Notes under the pieces: generated by a model
Told to the model about the DNA's origin: nothing
What the model saw: the letters and a program-made list of their open reading frames with translations, nothing else
Database searches by the model: none
DNA from: Streptomyces sp. NBC_00568
GTDB taxonomy: Bacteria; Actinomycetota; Actinomycetes; Streptomycetales; Streptomycetaceae
Direction of reading: 5' to 3'
DNA length: 64,000 bases
NCBI RefSeq assembly: GCF_026341855.1
Contig: NZ_JAPENW010000001.1
Coordinates: 3,525,001 to 3,589,000 of the forward strand
Program-made: the position numbers and the translations under genes
Shown here: positions 48,838-58,155 of the stretch, in pieces
How the letters are laid out: the number at the start of each line of letters is the position of its first letter
How positions within the stretch are numbered: the stretch's first letter is position 1

Positions 48838-49174
48838 CGAGCACCTGCTCCAGAATGTCGGGATCGGGAAGACCTGAAGGAACAGTGGTGTGCGGGTGAC
48901 GGGCGCTGACGCGGCCCGCGGAGAGCAGGTCGGAGAGCAGGATGCGGGTGATCGACACCGGCAGGTTCAGCTCCGCCGCGATCTCCACGACCGCCGTCGG
49001 CCGCTCGCACATCCGCAGGATCGCGGCGTGCTCGGACTGCATGCCCACCACCGGATCGCACTCGGCGACCACCAGTGTCACCAGGTCGAAGGGGGTGTCG
49101 GGCCCGGACCGGCTACGTCCTCCGGTGAGGGTGTACAGCCGGTCGGGCGCGTCGTCCCTGCCGGGACGGCTCAT
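48818..49174 (-). CDS. Conservon protein CvnC (DUF742)
   Basis: A 118-aa DUF742 protein. The family core is LYTLTGGRSRSGPDTPFDLV, then AAILRMCERPTAVVEIAAEL (a winged-helix-like repeat) and LLSDLLSAGRVSARHPHTT. It is part of the conservon set, probably linking the roadblock protein to the GTPase. ATG 49174 overlaps the cvnB stop (ATGA). It has no catalytic motif and its own biochemical role is unknown. Confidence 0.92.
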   Translation of the reverse strand: MSRPGRDDAPDRLYTLTGGRSRSGPDTPFDLVTLVVAECDPVVGMQSEHAAILRMCERPTAVVEIAAELNLPVSITRILLSDLLSAGRVSARHPHTTVPSGLPDPDILEQVLVGLRNL

Positions 49175-49578
49175 GACGTCCGCGGCGGCGCGCTGAGGTA
49201 CTCGCCGAGCTGTTCCACGAGTTCGCTCATGTTGTGCCCGACGAGTCCGGCGTCGGCGTCCTCGGCGGTGACGACGGCGAGGTGCGCGCCGTCGCCGGCC
49301 TCCACGATGAACAGCACCCCTCCGTAGAACTCGGCCATCGCCGAGCGCACGCCCCCGCTGCCGTCGCCGAACTCCACGGACGCGCCGTGGGACAGCGACT
49401 GGATGCCGGCGGCGATCGCGGCGAGCTGGTCGGCCTGGTCGACCGACAGCTCCGGAGTGCGGCACAGCTTCAGGCCGTCGCGGGAGAGCACGAGCGCGTG
49501 CCGTGCGCCCGGGGTGCGCTCAAGGAGGCCCTCGATGAGCCAGGTGAGCTTCTCGTCGGCGGTGATGGTGCCGGTCAT
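49171..49578 (-). CDS. Conservon roadblock/LC7 protein CvnB
   Basis: A 135-aa Roadblock/LC7-domain protein. The two-strand plus helix pattern is LTWLIEGLLERTPGARHALV, LSRDGLKLC and a long helix DQADQLAAIAAGIQSLSHGA, then GGVLFIVEAGDGAHLAVVTA. MglB-like proteins of this kind act as GTPase-activating or scaffolding partners of small GTPases, here probably CvnD. ATG 49578 overlaps the cvnA stop (ATGA). Cytoplasmic, no signal peptide. Confidence 0.92.
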   Translation of the reverse strand: MTGTITADEKLTWLIEGLLERTPGARHALVLSRDGLKLCRTPELSVDQADQLAAIAAGIQSLSHGASVEFGDGSGGVRSAMAEFYGGVLFIVEAGDGAHLAVVTAEDADAGLVGHNMSELVEQLGEYLSAPPRTS

Positions 49579-51425
49579 GGGGTGGTGTCGCCTTCCGGGA
49601 ACGAATGCTGGGTGGGGGTGGTGGAAGTGGCGGGGGCGGCGTCCCGTACGGCGGCTTCGTCGCGGGGGTCGTCCGTGCCGCGCTCGTCGTCGGCGGCGCG
49701 TCCGGGCCGCGGGTCCGGACCGGGCTCCTCGGCCCGCACCCGGTTCCCGGCCGGTGCGGGACCTTCGGCCCGTGCGGCTTCGGGGGCGCCCGGTGCCGTG
49801 CCGCGTACCGCCTGGCGGAAGCTGCCGAAGCGGGCGGCCGACCGGGTCTTGGGGTCTTCGCCGGTACGCGGTTCGGGGGCGGCCGGGGGTGTCGCGTGCG
49901 AGCGGCTGCGCTCGGCGTGGGCGAGGGTGCGTCCGCGACGGCGCTTGGGCAGGCCGCCGGTGGCCGCGGGGCCCTGCTCGTGCCGGGGCGAGTCGTGGGT
50001 CGGGACGGGGTCCGGGTCGAGGTCGTCGCCCGCGCGGGCGGCGGCGTACGACACGGGGGTCGCCGGGGATTCCCGGGGCGGCCGGGTCTCCTGCGCGCCC
50101 TGCGGCCGCTCGGGCTCCGGCGATCCCTGGTCGGTCCGGGACCGTGGCGCGGAGCTGTGGCCGTCGACGGCCGTCGGGGCCGGCAGGGCGGGCTCCTCCG
50201 GGACCGGGGCCGTGCCGAGCGGGAGGTTCGGCAGGGTGAGGAGGTCCTGCGGGATCAGGACGAGGACGCCGGTGCCGCCGCGGGCGGAGGGCCGGAAGGA
50301 GACCTTCAGGCCGTACTTGCGGGCCAGTCGGCCGACCACCGAGAGACCGAGACGGGTGCCGGTGAGGCCGCCGAGCCCGGACCGGGGCCCGACGATGCCG
50401 GTGACGGCGCGTTCGGCGCGGCGCAGCTGGACTTCGCCCATCACCAGGCCGCTGTCCTCGACGGAGACGATGACGCCCGCCGGGACCTCCTCGACGTACA
50501 CGTGGACTTCGGCGGTCGGGGGCGAGAAGTTGGCTGCGTTGTCGAGGAGTTCGGCGAGTGCGTGCATCACGCCCTCGGCGGCGTGTCCGGCGACGGCGGC
50601 CTCGCTGGCGGAGTGGACGCGCACGCGCTGGTAGCCGCCGATGCGGCCCATGGCGCCGCGCAGGATCGACTCCATGACGATCGGGCGGGCCCAGCGGCGT
50701 CCCGAGCGCGCGCCCGTCAGGACGGCGACGGAGTCGGCGAGGCGGCCCGCCTGGGCGGTGCGGTGGTCGAGGTGGAGGAGGTCGGCGAGGACGTCCTCGT
50801 CGGAGTGCCTCTCCTCCATGGCCCGCAGGTCGGCGAGCATGCCGGTGGACAGCGCCTGCATGCGTCCGGCCGCGTTGGCGGTCGCCGAGATCGCGGCGGC
50901 GCGGTCGCCGACGGCCTGCCGGGCGCGCTCGGAGAGTTCGGCGTTGCGCTCGGTGAGCCGGTCGCGGTCGCCGGTGAGCAGTTCCCGCTCCTCGGCGAAC
51001 TCCTCGGTGAGGCGGGCGCGTTCGCGTGCGGCGGCCTCGGTCAGGCGGATCCGGTCCTGGGCGGCGGCCTCGGCCGCGCGGGCGCGTTCGCGGGCGGCGT
51101 CGTCGAGCAGCCGGGCCCGCTCCTGGTTGAACTCCTCGGTCAGCCGGGCCCGTTCCTGCAGGAGCCGGCCGGCGTCCTGGGTCACGTTGTCGAGGCGACG
51201 GCGTACCAGTCGTGTGGTCTGCACGGCGCGGGCGGCCACGATCACGGCCACGCACAGCAGTACCGCGGCGGTGCCCGTTCCCCAGGCGAGGGGGACGCGC
51301 GCCGGTTCGGGGGCCAGCAGGACGGCGGCCACCACCGCGATCGCGGCCGGGACGGCGGCGGTCAGCGCGGCGGGTGCGGTGGCGCGCAGGGCGGGTCGTT
51401 CGCCGGAGGGCAGGGGCGGGGTCAT
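49575..51425 (-). CDS. Conservon sensor kinase-like protein CvnA
   Basis: A 616-aa membrane protein that heads the conservon. Two hydrophobic helices (TAAVPAAIAVVAAVLLAP and GTGTAAVLLCVAVIVAARAV) are followed by a coiled coil (about residues 75-165, rich in ARLTEEFNQERARLLDDA and ERARLTEEFAEERELLTG). A GHKL ATPase domain follows: HALAELLDNAANFSPP (N-box), VSVEDSGLVMGEVQL, GLSVVGRLARKYGLKVSFRP (G box) and GGTGVLVLIP. The C-terminus is disordered and proline/charge rich. No external sensor domain is visible. I use ATG 51425 with GAGGA at a good distance. Confidence 0.9.
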   Translation of the reverse strand: MTPPLPSGERPALRATAPAALTAAVPAAIAVVAAVLLAPEPARVPLAWGTGTAAVLLCVAVIVAARAVQTTRLVRRRLDNVTQDAGRLLQERARLTEEFNQERARLLDDAARERARAAEAAAQDRIRLTEAAARERARLTEEFAEERELLTGDRDRLTERNAELSERARQAVGDRAAAISATANAAGRMQALSTGMLADLRAMEERHSDEDVLADLLHLDHRTAQAGRLADSVAVLTGARSGRRWARPIVMESILRGAMGRIGGYQRVRVHSASEAAVAGHAAEGVMHALAELLDNAANFSPPTAEVHVYVEEVPAGVIVSVEDSGLVMGEVQLRRAERAVTGIVGPRSGLGGLTGTRLGLSVVGRLARKYGLKVSFRPSARGGTGVLVLIPQDLLTLPNLPLGTAPVPEEPALPAPTAVDGHSSAPRSRTDQGSPEPERPQGAQETRPPRESPATPVSYAAARAGDDLDPDPVPTHDSPRHEQGPAATGGLPKRRRGRTLAHAERSRSHATPPAAPEPRTGEDPKTRSAARFGSFRQAVRGTAPGAPEAARAEGPAPAGNRVRAEEPGPDPRPGRAADDERGTDDPRDEAAVRDAAPATSTTPTQHSFPEGDTTP

Positions 51426-51654
51426 CAATCGGTCCTCGGTCGTGTTCCTGGGGGGAGAACGTGTCCTCGGTCGTGTCCTCGGTCGGTCCTGGGCGAGAAG
51501 CGACACCTGGTGCTCAACTCGCGGTCACTATATGGGAGTTCGTGATCGGATTGGGAAGGTTCGGGAAGCGGTTTCATGATCGCCCCCGCATATCGGGGCC
51601 TTTCGGGTGCGCGGCCGGGCGGCCGGTACCCGTGCCCGGCGGCATCCTGGAGAC

Positions 51655-54600
51655 ATGACGGATCTGGGTGGACGGCCGGACGGACTGCCGGAGGGGCGAC
51701 CCGGGGGGAGGCCTCCGGGACGGACCCGGGGACGGACCGGTGGACGGCTCGGCGGACCACCCGGGCTCGATCCGGACGGGCTTCCCGAGGGGGCACCGAA
51801 AGGGCTCCCGGAGAAACTGCGGTCCGAGCTGGTGAAGGCCGTGCGCGGCGAGGTCTCCTTCGACGCCACGGCACGGGCGCTGACCACCATGGACGCCTCC
51901 AACTACCGGCGCGTACCGCTCGGCGTCGTGGCCCCGCGCGACGCCGACGACGTGACCGCGGCCCTCGCCGTGTGCCGCGCCCACGGGGTGCCCGTCGTGC
52001 CGCGCGGCGGCGGCACCTCGATCGCCGGACAGGCCACGGGCACCGGAGTCGTCCTGGACTTCACCCGCCACATGAACCGGATCGTCGCGCTCGACCCGGA
52101 CGCCCGTACGGCCGTCGTCCAGCCCGGTGCCGTCCTCGACCGCCTCCAGGAAGCCGCCGCCCCGCACGGCCTGCGCTTCGGCCCCGACCCCTCCACCCAC
52201 AGCCGCTGCACCCTCGGCGGAATGATCGGCAACAACTCCTGCGGCTCCCACTCGGTCGCCTGGGGCACCACGGCGGACAACGTGCGGGAACTGTCGGTCG
52301 TCGGCGCGCGCGGGCGGTCGTTCCGCCTCGGCCGGGACGGGCAGGGCGCCCCGGACGGCCTCCAGGCCCTGGTCGAGAGCGAGTTGGCGCTGCTGAGGAC
52401 CGGCTTCCCGGACCTCCCGCGACGGATCTCCGGGTACGCCCTCGACGCGCTCCTGCCCGAGCGGGGCGCGGACGTGGCCCGCGCCTTCTGCGGCTCCGAG
52501 GGCACCTGGGGCGTTCTCACCGAAGCGGTCGTACGACTGGTCGAGGCCCCCCGCGCGCGGGCCCTGGCCGTCCTCGCCTACCCCGACGAGAGCGCGGCGG
52601 CCGACGCCGCCGCCGGTCTGCTGCCGCACCGGCCGCTGACCGTGGAGGGGATGGCCGCCGATCTCGTACGCGCCGACGCGGGACTGCCGCGCGGCGGGGC
52701 CTGGCTGTTCGTGGAGACGGGCGGCGGGTCACCGGCGGAGGCACGCGCGCGTGCGGACGCGATCGTGCGGGCGGCGGACGTACGGGACTCCCTGGTGGTC
52801 ACCGATCCGGCGGGGCAGCGGGCGCTGTGGCGGCTGCGGGAGGACGCGAGCGGCACGGCGACCCGGATGCCGGACCCCGGGAACGGCTCCCCGCCCGGCC
52901 GGGGCCGCGGCCCCGGCGGCGAGGCATGGCCCGGCTGGGAGGACTGCGCCGTGCCGCCCGCCCGGCTGGGCGCCTATCTCCGGGACTTCCGGCGACTGCT
53001 CGCGGAGCACGGGCTGCGCGGCACGCCGTACGGGCACTTCGGCGACGGCTGCATCCACGTCCGGATCGACTTCGACCTGATCTCCACGGCGGGCGTCGCC
53101 CGCTTCCGCCGCTTCTCGGAGGAGGTCGCCCGCCTCGTCGTCTCCCACGGCGGCTCCCTGTCCGGCGAGCACGGGGACGGGCAGGCCCGCGCGGAACTGC
53201 TGCCGGAGATGTACGGCGCCGAGATGGTCGGCCTCTTCGAACGGGCGAAGGACCTCTGGGACCCGGACGGCCTGCTCAACCCCGGCATGCTCGTCCGCCC
53301 GCACCGGCTGGACGAGAACCTGCGGTTCGCGGTGCTGCCGCACCGCCCGGTGGACGTGGAGTTCGGCTACCCGGCGGACGGCGGCGACTTCTCGGCGGCG
53401 GTGCGCCGCTGCGTGGGCGTCGCCAAGTGCCGTACGGCCTCCGTGCCGGGCGGCGCGGAGGTCATGTGTCCCTCCTTCCGCGCGACCGGCGAGGAGGCGC
53501 ACTCCACGCGCGGGCGGGCCCGGCTGCTGCACGAGATGCTGGCCGGCGAGATCGTCACCGGCGGATGGCGTTCGACGGAGGTCCGCGACGCGCTGGACCT
53601 GTGCCTGTCGTGCAAGGGATGCCGGTCCGACTGCCCGGTCGGCGTCGACATGGCCACCTACAAGGCGGAGTTCCTCCACCACCACTACGCGGGCCGCCGC
53701 CGCCCCGCCGCGCACTACGCCATGGGCCGGCTCCCGGCCTGGCTCGCGGCGGTCACCCGCACCCGCTCGGCACGGCTCGTCAACTCCCTCGCGTCCCTGC
53801 GCCCGTTGGCCGCCCTCGCCAAGCGCCTGGGCGGGATCGCGCCCGAACGGGAGATCCCGCGCCTGGCGCCGGAGACGTTCAGCCAGTGGTGGTCGAGACG
53901 GTTCCGGGACCGGGTACGGGCGTACGTGCGCCGGGGACGCGAGGGCGGGGCCGGGGCGCGGCGGGACGCGGACGAGCTGTTCCCGGGCTTCGGCGGGAGG
54001 ACGGTCCTCGTATGGCCGGACACCTTCACCGAACACCTGGCACCCTCCGTCGGACGCGCGGCCGTACGGGTACTGGAGGCCGCGGGACTGACCGTGCTGC
54101 TGCCCCCGCGGACGGTGATGCGGCACGGGCCCATCGGCGACGGGGTCACCCGGGGTCCCCTCCGCCTCACCACACTGCTGCCGCGCCGCCGCCGGCGCGT
54201 CTGCTGCGGACTGACGTACGTCTCGACCGGCCAGCTCGACCGCGCCCGCACCGTGCTGCGCCGCACCCTCGACCTCATGGAGCCCTACCTCGACCTGGAG
54301 GACCTCTCGGTCGTCGTCCTGGAACCGAGCTGCGCCGCCGCGCTGCGCACGGACCTCCCCGAGCTGCTGCACGACGACCCGCGCGCGGCGCGGCTGGCGG
54401 CGGCCGTGGTGACCTTCGCGGAGGCACTGGAACGGCACGCGCCGGGCTGGACACCGCCCCGCATCGACCGCCCGGCCGTCGGCCAGACGCACTGCCACCA
54501 GCACGCGGTCCTCGGCGACGCCGCCGAACGGCGCCTGCGCGACGCGGCCGGCCTGACCGGCACTCTCGCCGGGGGCTGCTGCGGTCTCGCGGGCAACTTC

Positions 54601-54825
54601 GGCTTCGAGAAGGGCCATGAGGAGGTGTCGAAGGCCTGCGCCGAGGAACAGCTGCTCCCGGCCGTCCGGGCGGCCGACGACACCGCGGTGATCCTCGCCG
54701 ACGGCTACTCCTGCCGCACCCAGCTGGCCCACCTGACCGACCGGCGCGGCCGCCACCTGGCGGAGGTGCTGGCGGAAGCCCTGGAGAACGGTTCGCGGGG
54801 CGACGAGCCGGCGGGATCCGCGTAA
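51655..54825 (+). CDS. FAD-binding / 4Fe-4S oxidoreductase (D-lactate or glycolate dehydrogenase type)
   Basis: A 1056-aa fusion like GlcD-GlcF or Dld2, oxidising a 2-hydroxyacid and passing electrons through Fe-S centres. After a low-complexity start (residues 2-55, GRP/GLP repeats) comes a PCMH-type FAD domain: GVPVVPRGGGTSIAGQATGT, GGMIGNNSCGSHSVAWGTTA, and FCGSEGTWGVLTEAVVRL. The FAD-oxidase C-domain has YGHFGDGCIHVRIDFDLIST and GGSLSGEHGDGQARAELL. Then comes a ferredoxin-like domain, CVGVAKCR, VMCPSF and CLSCKGCRSDCPVG (about 585-660), and two CCG motifs (VCCGLTY ~849; GGCCGLAGNFGFEKGH ~975). Start ATG 51655 has GGAGA before it. Substrate not determinable. Confidence 0.92.
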   Translation: MTDLGGRPDGLPEGRPGGRPPGRTRGRTGGRLGGPPGLDPDGLPEGAPKGLPEKLRSELVKAVRGEVSFDATARALTTMDASNYRRVPLGVVAPRDADDVTAALAVCRAHGVPVVPRGGGTSIAGQATGTGVVLDFTRHMNRIVALDPDARTAVVQPGAVLDRLQEAAAPHGLRFGPDPSTHSRCTLGGMIGNNSCGSHSVAWGTTADNVRELSVVGARGRSFRLGRDGQGAPDGLQALVESELALLRTGFPDLPRRISGYALDALLPERGADVARAFCGSEGTWGVLTEAVVRLVEAPRARALAVLAYPDESAAADAAAGLLPHRPLTVEGMAADLVRADAGLPRGGAWLFVETGGGSPAEARARADAIVRAADVRDSLVVTDPAGQRALWRLREDASGTATRMPDPGNGSPPGRGRGPGGEAWPGWEDCAVPPARLGAYLRDFRRLLAEHGLRGTPYGHFGDGCIHVRIDFDLISTAGVARFRRFSEEVARLVVSHGGSLSGEHGDGQARAELLPEMYGAEMVGLFERAKDLWDPDGLLNPGMLVRPHRLDENLRFAVLPHRPVDVEFGYPADGGDFSAAVRRCVGVAKCRTASVPGGAEVMCPSFRATGEEAHSTRGRARLLHEMLAGEIVTGGWRSTEVRDALDLCLSCKGCRSDCPVGVDMATYKAEFLHHHYAGRRRPAAHYAMGRLPAWLAAVTRTRSARLVNSLASLRPLAALAKRLGGIAPEREIPRLAPETFSQWWSRRFRDRVRAYVRRGREGGAGARRDADELFPGFGGRTVLVWPDTFTEHLAPSVGRAAVRVLEAAGLTVLLPPRTVMRHGPIGDGVTRGPLRLTTLLPRRRRRVCCGLTYVSTGQLDRARTVLRRTLDLMEPYLDLEDLSVVVLEPSCAAALRTDLPELLHDDPRAARLAAAVVTFAEALERHAPGWTPPRIDRPAVGQTHCHQHAVLGDAAERRLRDAAGLTGTLAGGCCGLAGNFGFEKGHEEVSKACAEEQLLPAVRAADDTAVILADGYSCRTQLAHLTDRRGRHLAEVLAEALENGSRGDEPAGSA

Positions 54826-54872
54826 GTACGCTGGCGATTCCACCGACCCGAGGACTTCGAGGAGCCGTGCGC

Positions 54873-55997
54873 ATGAGCCTCCGCCTGCAGGCGATCACCC
54901 GTGACGAACATCTGGCGTTCGTCCGCTCGCGGCCCTCGGCCAGCCATATGCAGGTGCCGTCCTGGGGCGACGTGAAGCCCGACTGGCGCGCGGAGAGCCT
55001 CGGCTGGTTCGACGAGGACGGACGGCTCCAGGGGGCCGGCCTCGTGCTGCTGCGGCCCCTGCCGAAGGTCAAGCGGTACCTCGCGTATCTGCCCGAGGGC
55101 CCGGTCATCGACTGGCACGCCCCGGACCTTGCCGAACGCTGGCTCCGGCCGATGCTGGCGCATCTCAAGTCACGCGGCGCGTTCAGCGTGAAGATGGGCC
55201 CGCCCGTGGTCGCGCGCCGCTGGAGCGCCGACGCGGTCAAGACGGCCATCGCCGATCCGGCCGCCCGGCGGCTGGGCGAGGTGACGGCGACCTCGCGGGA
55301 GCCGGGGGCCGCCGAGATCGCCGAGCGGCTGCGGGGCATGGGCTGGCAGCGGACCGAGCCGGGCGGCGAGGACGGTTTCGCGGCGGGGCAGCCCCGCTAC
55401 GTCTTCCAGGTCCCCTTCGCCGGACGGTCCCTGGAGGAGATCCACAAAGGCCTCAACCAGCAGTGGCGGCGCAACATCAAGAAGGCCGACAAGGCCGGGG
55501 TCCAGGTGGTCCGGGGCGGCTACGACGACCTGCCCGCCTTCTACGAGCTGTACGCGGAGACGGCGGAGCGCGACCGTTTCATCCCGCGCCCGCTCGGCTA
55601 CTTCCAGCGGATGTGGACCGCGCTGACGGCCGAGGACCCCGACCGCATGCGGCTCTATCTCGCCCAGCACGAGGGTGACGTCCTCGCCGCGGCCACCATG
55701 CTGACCGTCGGCACCCACGTCTGGTACTCCTACGGCGCCTCCACCGGCCGCAAGCGTGAGGTCCAGCCCAACAACGCCATCCAGTGGCGCATGATGACCG
55801 ACGCCCACGCGCTCGGCGCCGCCGTCTACGACTTCCGCGGCATCACCGACACCCTGGACGAGACCGACCACCTCGTCGGCCTCCTCCGCTTCAAGGCGGG
55901 CGCGGGCGGCGAGGCGGCGGAGTACCTCGGAGAGTGGGACTTCCCCATCAACCGGCTCCTGCACAAGGCCCTCGACCTGTACATGACCCGCCGCTGA
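54873..55997 (+). CDS. FemX-like lipid II aminoacyltransferase
   Basis: A 374-aa member of the Fem (peptidoglycan bridge) family, with two GNAT-like folds. The signature is the central LEEIHKGLNQQWRRNIKKAD followed by AGVQVVRGGYDDLPAFYELY, and TMLTVGTHVWYSYGASTGRK, then PNNAIQWRMMTDAHALGAAVYDFRG near the end. Fem enzymes add amino acids from aminoacyl-tRNA to lipid II or bridge positions. In Streptomyces the interpeptide bridge is a single glycine, so it may add glycine, but the acceptor is inferred. ATG 54873 is preferred: GAGGAG lies 8 nt upstream, while GTG 54867 is only 2 nt from it. Confidence 0.88.
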   Translation: MSLRLQAITRDEHLAFVRSRPSASHMQVPSWGDVKPDWRAESLGWFDEDGRLQGAGLVLLRPLPKVKRYLAYLPEGPVIDWHAPDLAERWLRPMLAHLKSRGAFSVKMGPPVVARRWSADAVKTAIADPAARRLGEVTATSREPGAAEIAERLRGMGWQRTEPGGEDGFAAGQPRYVFQVPFAGRSLEEIHKGLNQQWRRNIKKADKAGVQVVRGGYDDLPAFYELYAETAERDRFIPRPLGYFQRMWTALTAEDPDRMRLYLAQHEGDVLAAATMLTVGTHVWYSYGASTGRKREVQPNNAIQWRMMTDAHALGAAVYDFRGITDTLDETDHLVGLLRFKAGAGGEAAEYLGEWDFPINRLLHKALDLYMTRR

Positions 55998-56002
55998 CCA
56001 CC

Positions 56003-56033
56003 GGGCCGGGGCCGGGGTGCGGCCCCCGGTCCC
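56003..56033. terminator. Imperfect hairpin between convergent femX-like and EamA genes
   Basis: GGGCCGGGGCC (56003-56013) can pair with GGCCCCCGGTCCC (56021-56033) with two bulges. It sits between convergent stops, so a shared terminator is plausible. Confidence 0.45.
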
Positions 56034-56034
56034 G

Positions 56035-57048
56035 CTATCCGTCCAGGTTCGTCTCGAGGCCCTTGGCCTTCCCGCGGCCCACCTGGGTGCGCACCGCGCC
56101 CATGCTCGCCGCGATGACCAGGGCGATGGCGAGGGACTCGGTGAGGGAGAGGGCCTGGTCCAGGACGAGGAAGCCGGCGGTGGCGGCCACGGCCGGTTCC
56201 AGGCTCATCAGGATGGCGAAGGTGGAGGCGGGGAGGCGGCGCAGGGCGAGGAGCTCGAGGGTGTAGGGGAGGACCGAGGAGAGCATGGCCACCGCGGCTC
56301 CCAGGGCGACCGTCGTCGGGACGAGGAGCTTCGAGCCCGACTCGACGATCCCGAGCGGCAGGAACACCACCGCCGCGACCACCATGGCCAGGGCGAGGCC
56401 GTCGGCCTGGGGGAAGCGTCTGCCCGTCCGCGCGCTGAAGATGATGTACGCCGCCCACATGGCGCCCGCGCCCAGGGCGAAGGCGACACCCGCGGGGTCG
56501 AGGCTGCTGAAGCCTCCGCCGCCGCCGAGCAGGAACACGCCGCCGAGGGCGAGGCCCGCCCAGAGCAGGTTCACGGCGCGGCGGGAGGTGAGGACGGAGA
56601 GGGCGAGCGGGCCGAGGACTTCGAGCGTGACGGCCGTGCCGAGCGGGATGCGGGCGACCGCCTGGTAGAAGAGGCCGTTCATCGCGGCCATGGTGAAGCC
56701 GAAGACGACCACCGTGTTCCAGTCGGCGCGCGAGTGTCCGCGCACCTTCGGGCGGCAGACCAGCAGCAGCACGATCGCGGCCACCACCAGTCGCAGCGTC
56801 ACCACGCCGAGGGCGCCCACCCTGGGCATCAGGCTCACCGCGAGAGCCCCGCCGAACTGCACGGAGATCCCTCCGGCGAGCACCAGGCCCACGGGCCCGA
56901 GGGCGCCACGCCGACCGGAACCGCCCGCCGTGGGCGCACCGGCCGCGGGCGCGGGCGCCAGGGCGGGGGCGGCCGAGGCCGGGGAGGACGGGGCGGCGCT
57001 GGGGGTGTTCACGGGACCTTCCAGGGGATCGACGCGTTCGTTCATCAT
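56035..57048 (-). CDS. EamA/DMT-family transporter (RhtA-like)
   Basis: A 337-aa, ten-helix EamA-type membrane transporter. The N-terminus is a 50-residue Ala/Pro-rich tail. Then follow two EamA repeats: GGISVQFGGALAVSLMPRVG with RLVVAAIVLLLVCRPKVRGH, and FALGAGAMWAAYIIFSARTG with LPYTLELLALRRLPASTFAI, then SLEPAVAATAGFLVLDQALS, the second EamA signature. The closest known function is export of amino acids (threonine or homoserine). ATG 57048 or 57045 both fit. It is monocistronic, divergent from the acyl-CoA operon with a palindrome between them. Confidence 0.88.
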   Translation of the reverse strand: MMNERVDPLEGPVNTPSAAPSSPASAAPALAPAPAAGAPTAGGSGRRGALGPVGLVLAGGISVQFGGALAVSLMPRVGALGVVTLRLVVAAIVLLLVCRPKVRGHSRADWNTVVVFGFTMAAMNGLFYQAVARIPLGTAVTLEVLGPLALSVLTSRRAVNLLWAGLALGGVFLLGGGGGFSSLDPAGVAFALGAGAMWAAYIIFSARTGRRFPQADGLALAMVVAAVVFLPLGIVESGSKLLVPTTVALGAAVAMLSSVLPYTLELLALRRLPASTFAILMSLEPAVAATAGFLVLDQALSLTESLAIALVIAASMGAVRTQVGRGKAKGLETNLDG

Positions 57049-57274
57049 ACTGCACCTGCGGGTCCAGAGTAATGGACTCGGTCAGGCGTGTGAACTCGTT
57101 ATGCAACTGTCTCAAAGAATCGCCCGGGCCGCCCGAGGGGGCGCGCGCCCGCGCCAGGTGTCCGAGTGCGGGTGTCCGGGCCCCGTCCGGCACGCCGCGC
57201 GTAGCGTCGCCGGGCGGAACCGCTCGTCGGTAGCTTCCGTGCCGGACCTCGCCCCGGCATCGGCCTGAATTAAT

Positions 57275-57288
57275 GCAAGCATGCTTGC
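57275..57288. promoter_or_regulatory. Perfect palindrome GCAAGCATGCTTGC upstream of the acyl-CoA operon
   Basis: A 14-bp perfect palindrome flanked by AT-rich sequence (TTAAT on the left, TTGTTTATTCC on the right) lies 64 bp before the first operon gene. Its symmetry and AT context suggest an operator for a TetR-type regulator. The regulator gene is not in the window. The rest of 57049-57351 contains no gene. Confidence 0.6.
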
Positions 57289-57351
57289 TTGTTTATTCCG
57301 GCGCTGCCATGCTCCGTGCCACACACCGTCGTGTCCCGAGGGGAGCGCATC

Positions 57352-58155
57352 GTGTCCGACGCGTCGTCCGTGGTCTCCGTGATCGACGATCTGCACCGGG
57401 AGAGCGAGGAACTCGACCGGCTGGTAGGGGAGTTGGGTGAGGGGCAGTGGGCCCTCGGCACGCCTGCCGAGGGCTGGACCGTCGCCCACCAGATCGCGCA
57501 TCTCGCCTGGACCGACCGGTCCGCCCTGCTCGCCGTCACCGACGCCGAGGCCTTCGCGAAGGAGGTCGAGAAGGCGCTCGCCTCTCCCGACGGCTTCGTG
57601 GACGAGGGCGCGGACGAGGGCGCCGCACAGCCGCCTGCCCGGCTGCTCGCCGGCTGGCGCGAAGGACGGACCGCCCTGGAGACGGCCCTGCGCGCGGCAC
57701 CCGCCGGAACCCGGTTCCCCTGGTACGGCCCGCCCATGTCGGTCGCCTCCATGGCCACCGGGCGCCTCATGGAGACCTGGGCCCACGGACAGGACGTGGC
57801 CGATGCGCTGGGTGTGGTGCGCCCACCCACCGACCGGCTCAAGCATGTGGTTCGAATCGGCGTGCGCGCCCGTGACTTCGCCTTCGCCGTGCACGGCCTC
57901 ACCGCACCCGCCGACGAGTTCCGCGTGGAACTCGAGGGCCCCTCCGGCGAGATGTGGACCTACGGCCCGGCCGGCGCCCCGCAGCGCGTCACCGGCCCCG
58001 CCCTCGACTTCTGCCTGCTGGTGACCCAGCGCGCCCACCGCGCAGACCTCGCCGTGCGGGCGGAGGGCCCCGACGCCGACCGCTGGCTGGACATCGCGCA
58101 GGCCTTCGCCGGTCCGCCGGGTGCCGGGCGGGAGCCCAAGGAGGCCGGCCGGTGA
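57352..58155 (+). CDS. TIGR03084 family metal-binding protein
   Basis: A 267-aa cytoplasmic protein of the TIGR03084 family, a DinB/MDMPI-fold protein. The N-terminal helices include [40 protein letters not shown] (histidine of the metal site) and [20 protein letters not shown] (second metal-ligand block). The C-terminal ~80 residues have the wyosine-type or MDMPI_C-like domain ([20 protein letters not shown]). Known members sit in acyl-CoA/terpene utilisation clusters but have no assigned reaction. GTG 57352 is preceded by GAGGGGAG. It overlaps the next gene's start by 4 bp (GTGA), so the two are coupled. Confidence 0.88.
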   Translation: MSDASSVVSVIDDLHRESEELDRLVGELGEGQWALGTPAEGWTVAHQIAHLAWTDRSALLAVTDAEAFAKEVEKALASPDGFVDEGADEGAAQPPARLLAGWREGRTALETALRAAPAGTRFPWYGPPMSVASMATGRLMETWAHGQDVADALGVVRPPTDRLKHVVRIGVRARDFAFAVHGLTAPADEFRVELEGPSGEMWTYGPAGAPQRVTGPALDFCLLVTQRAHRADLAVRAEGPDADRWLDIAQAFAGPPGAGREPKEAGR

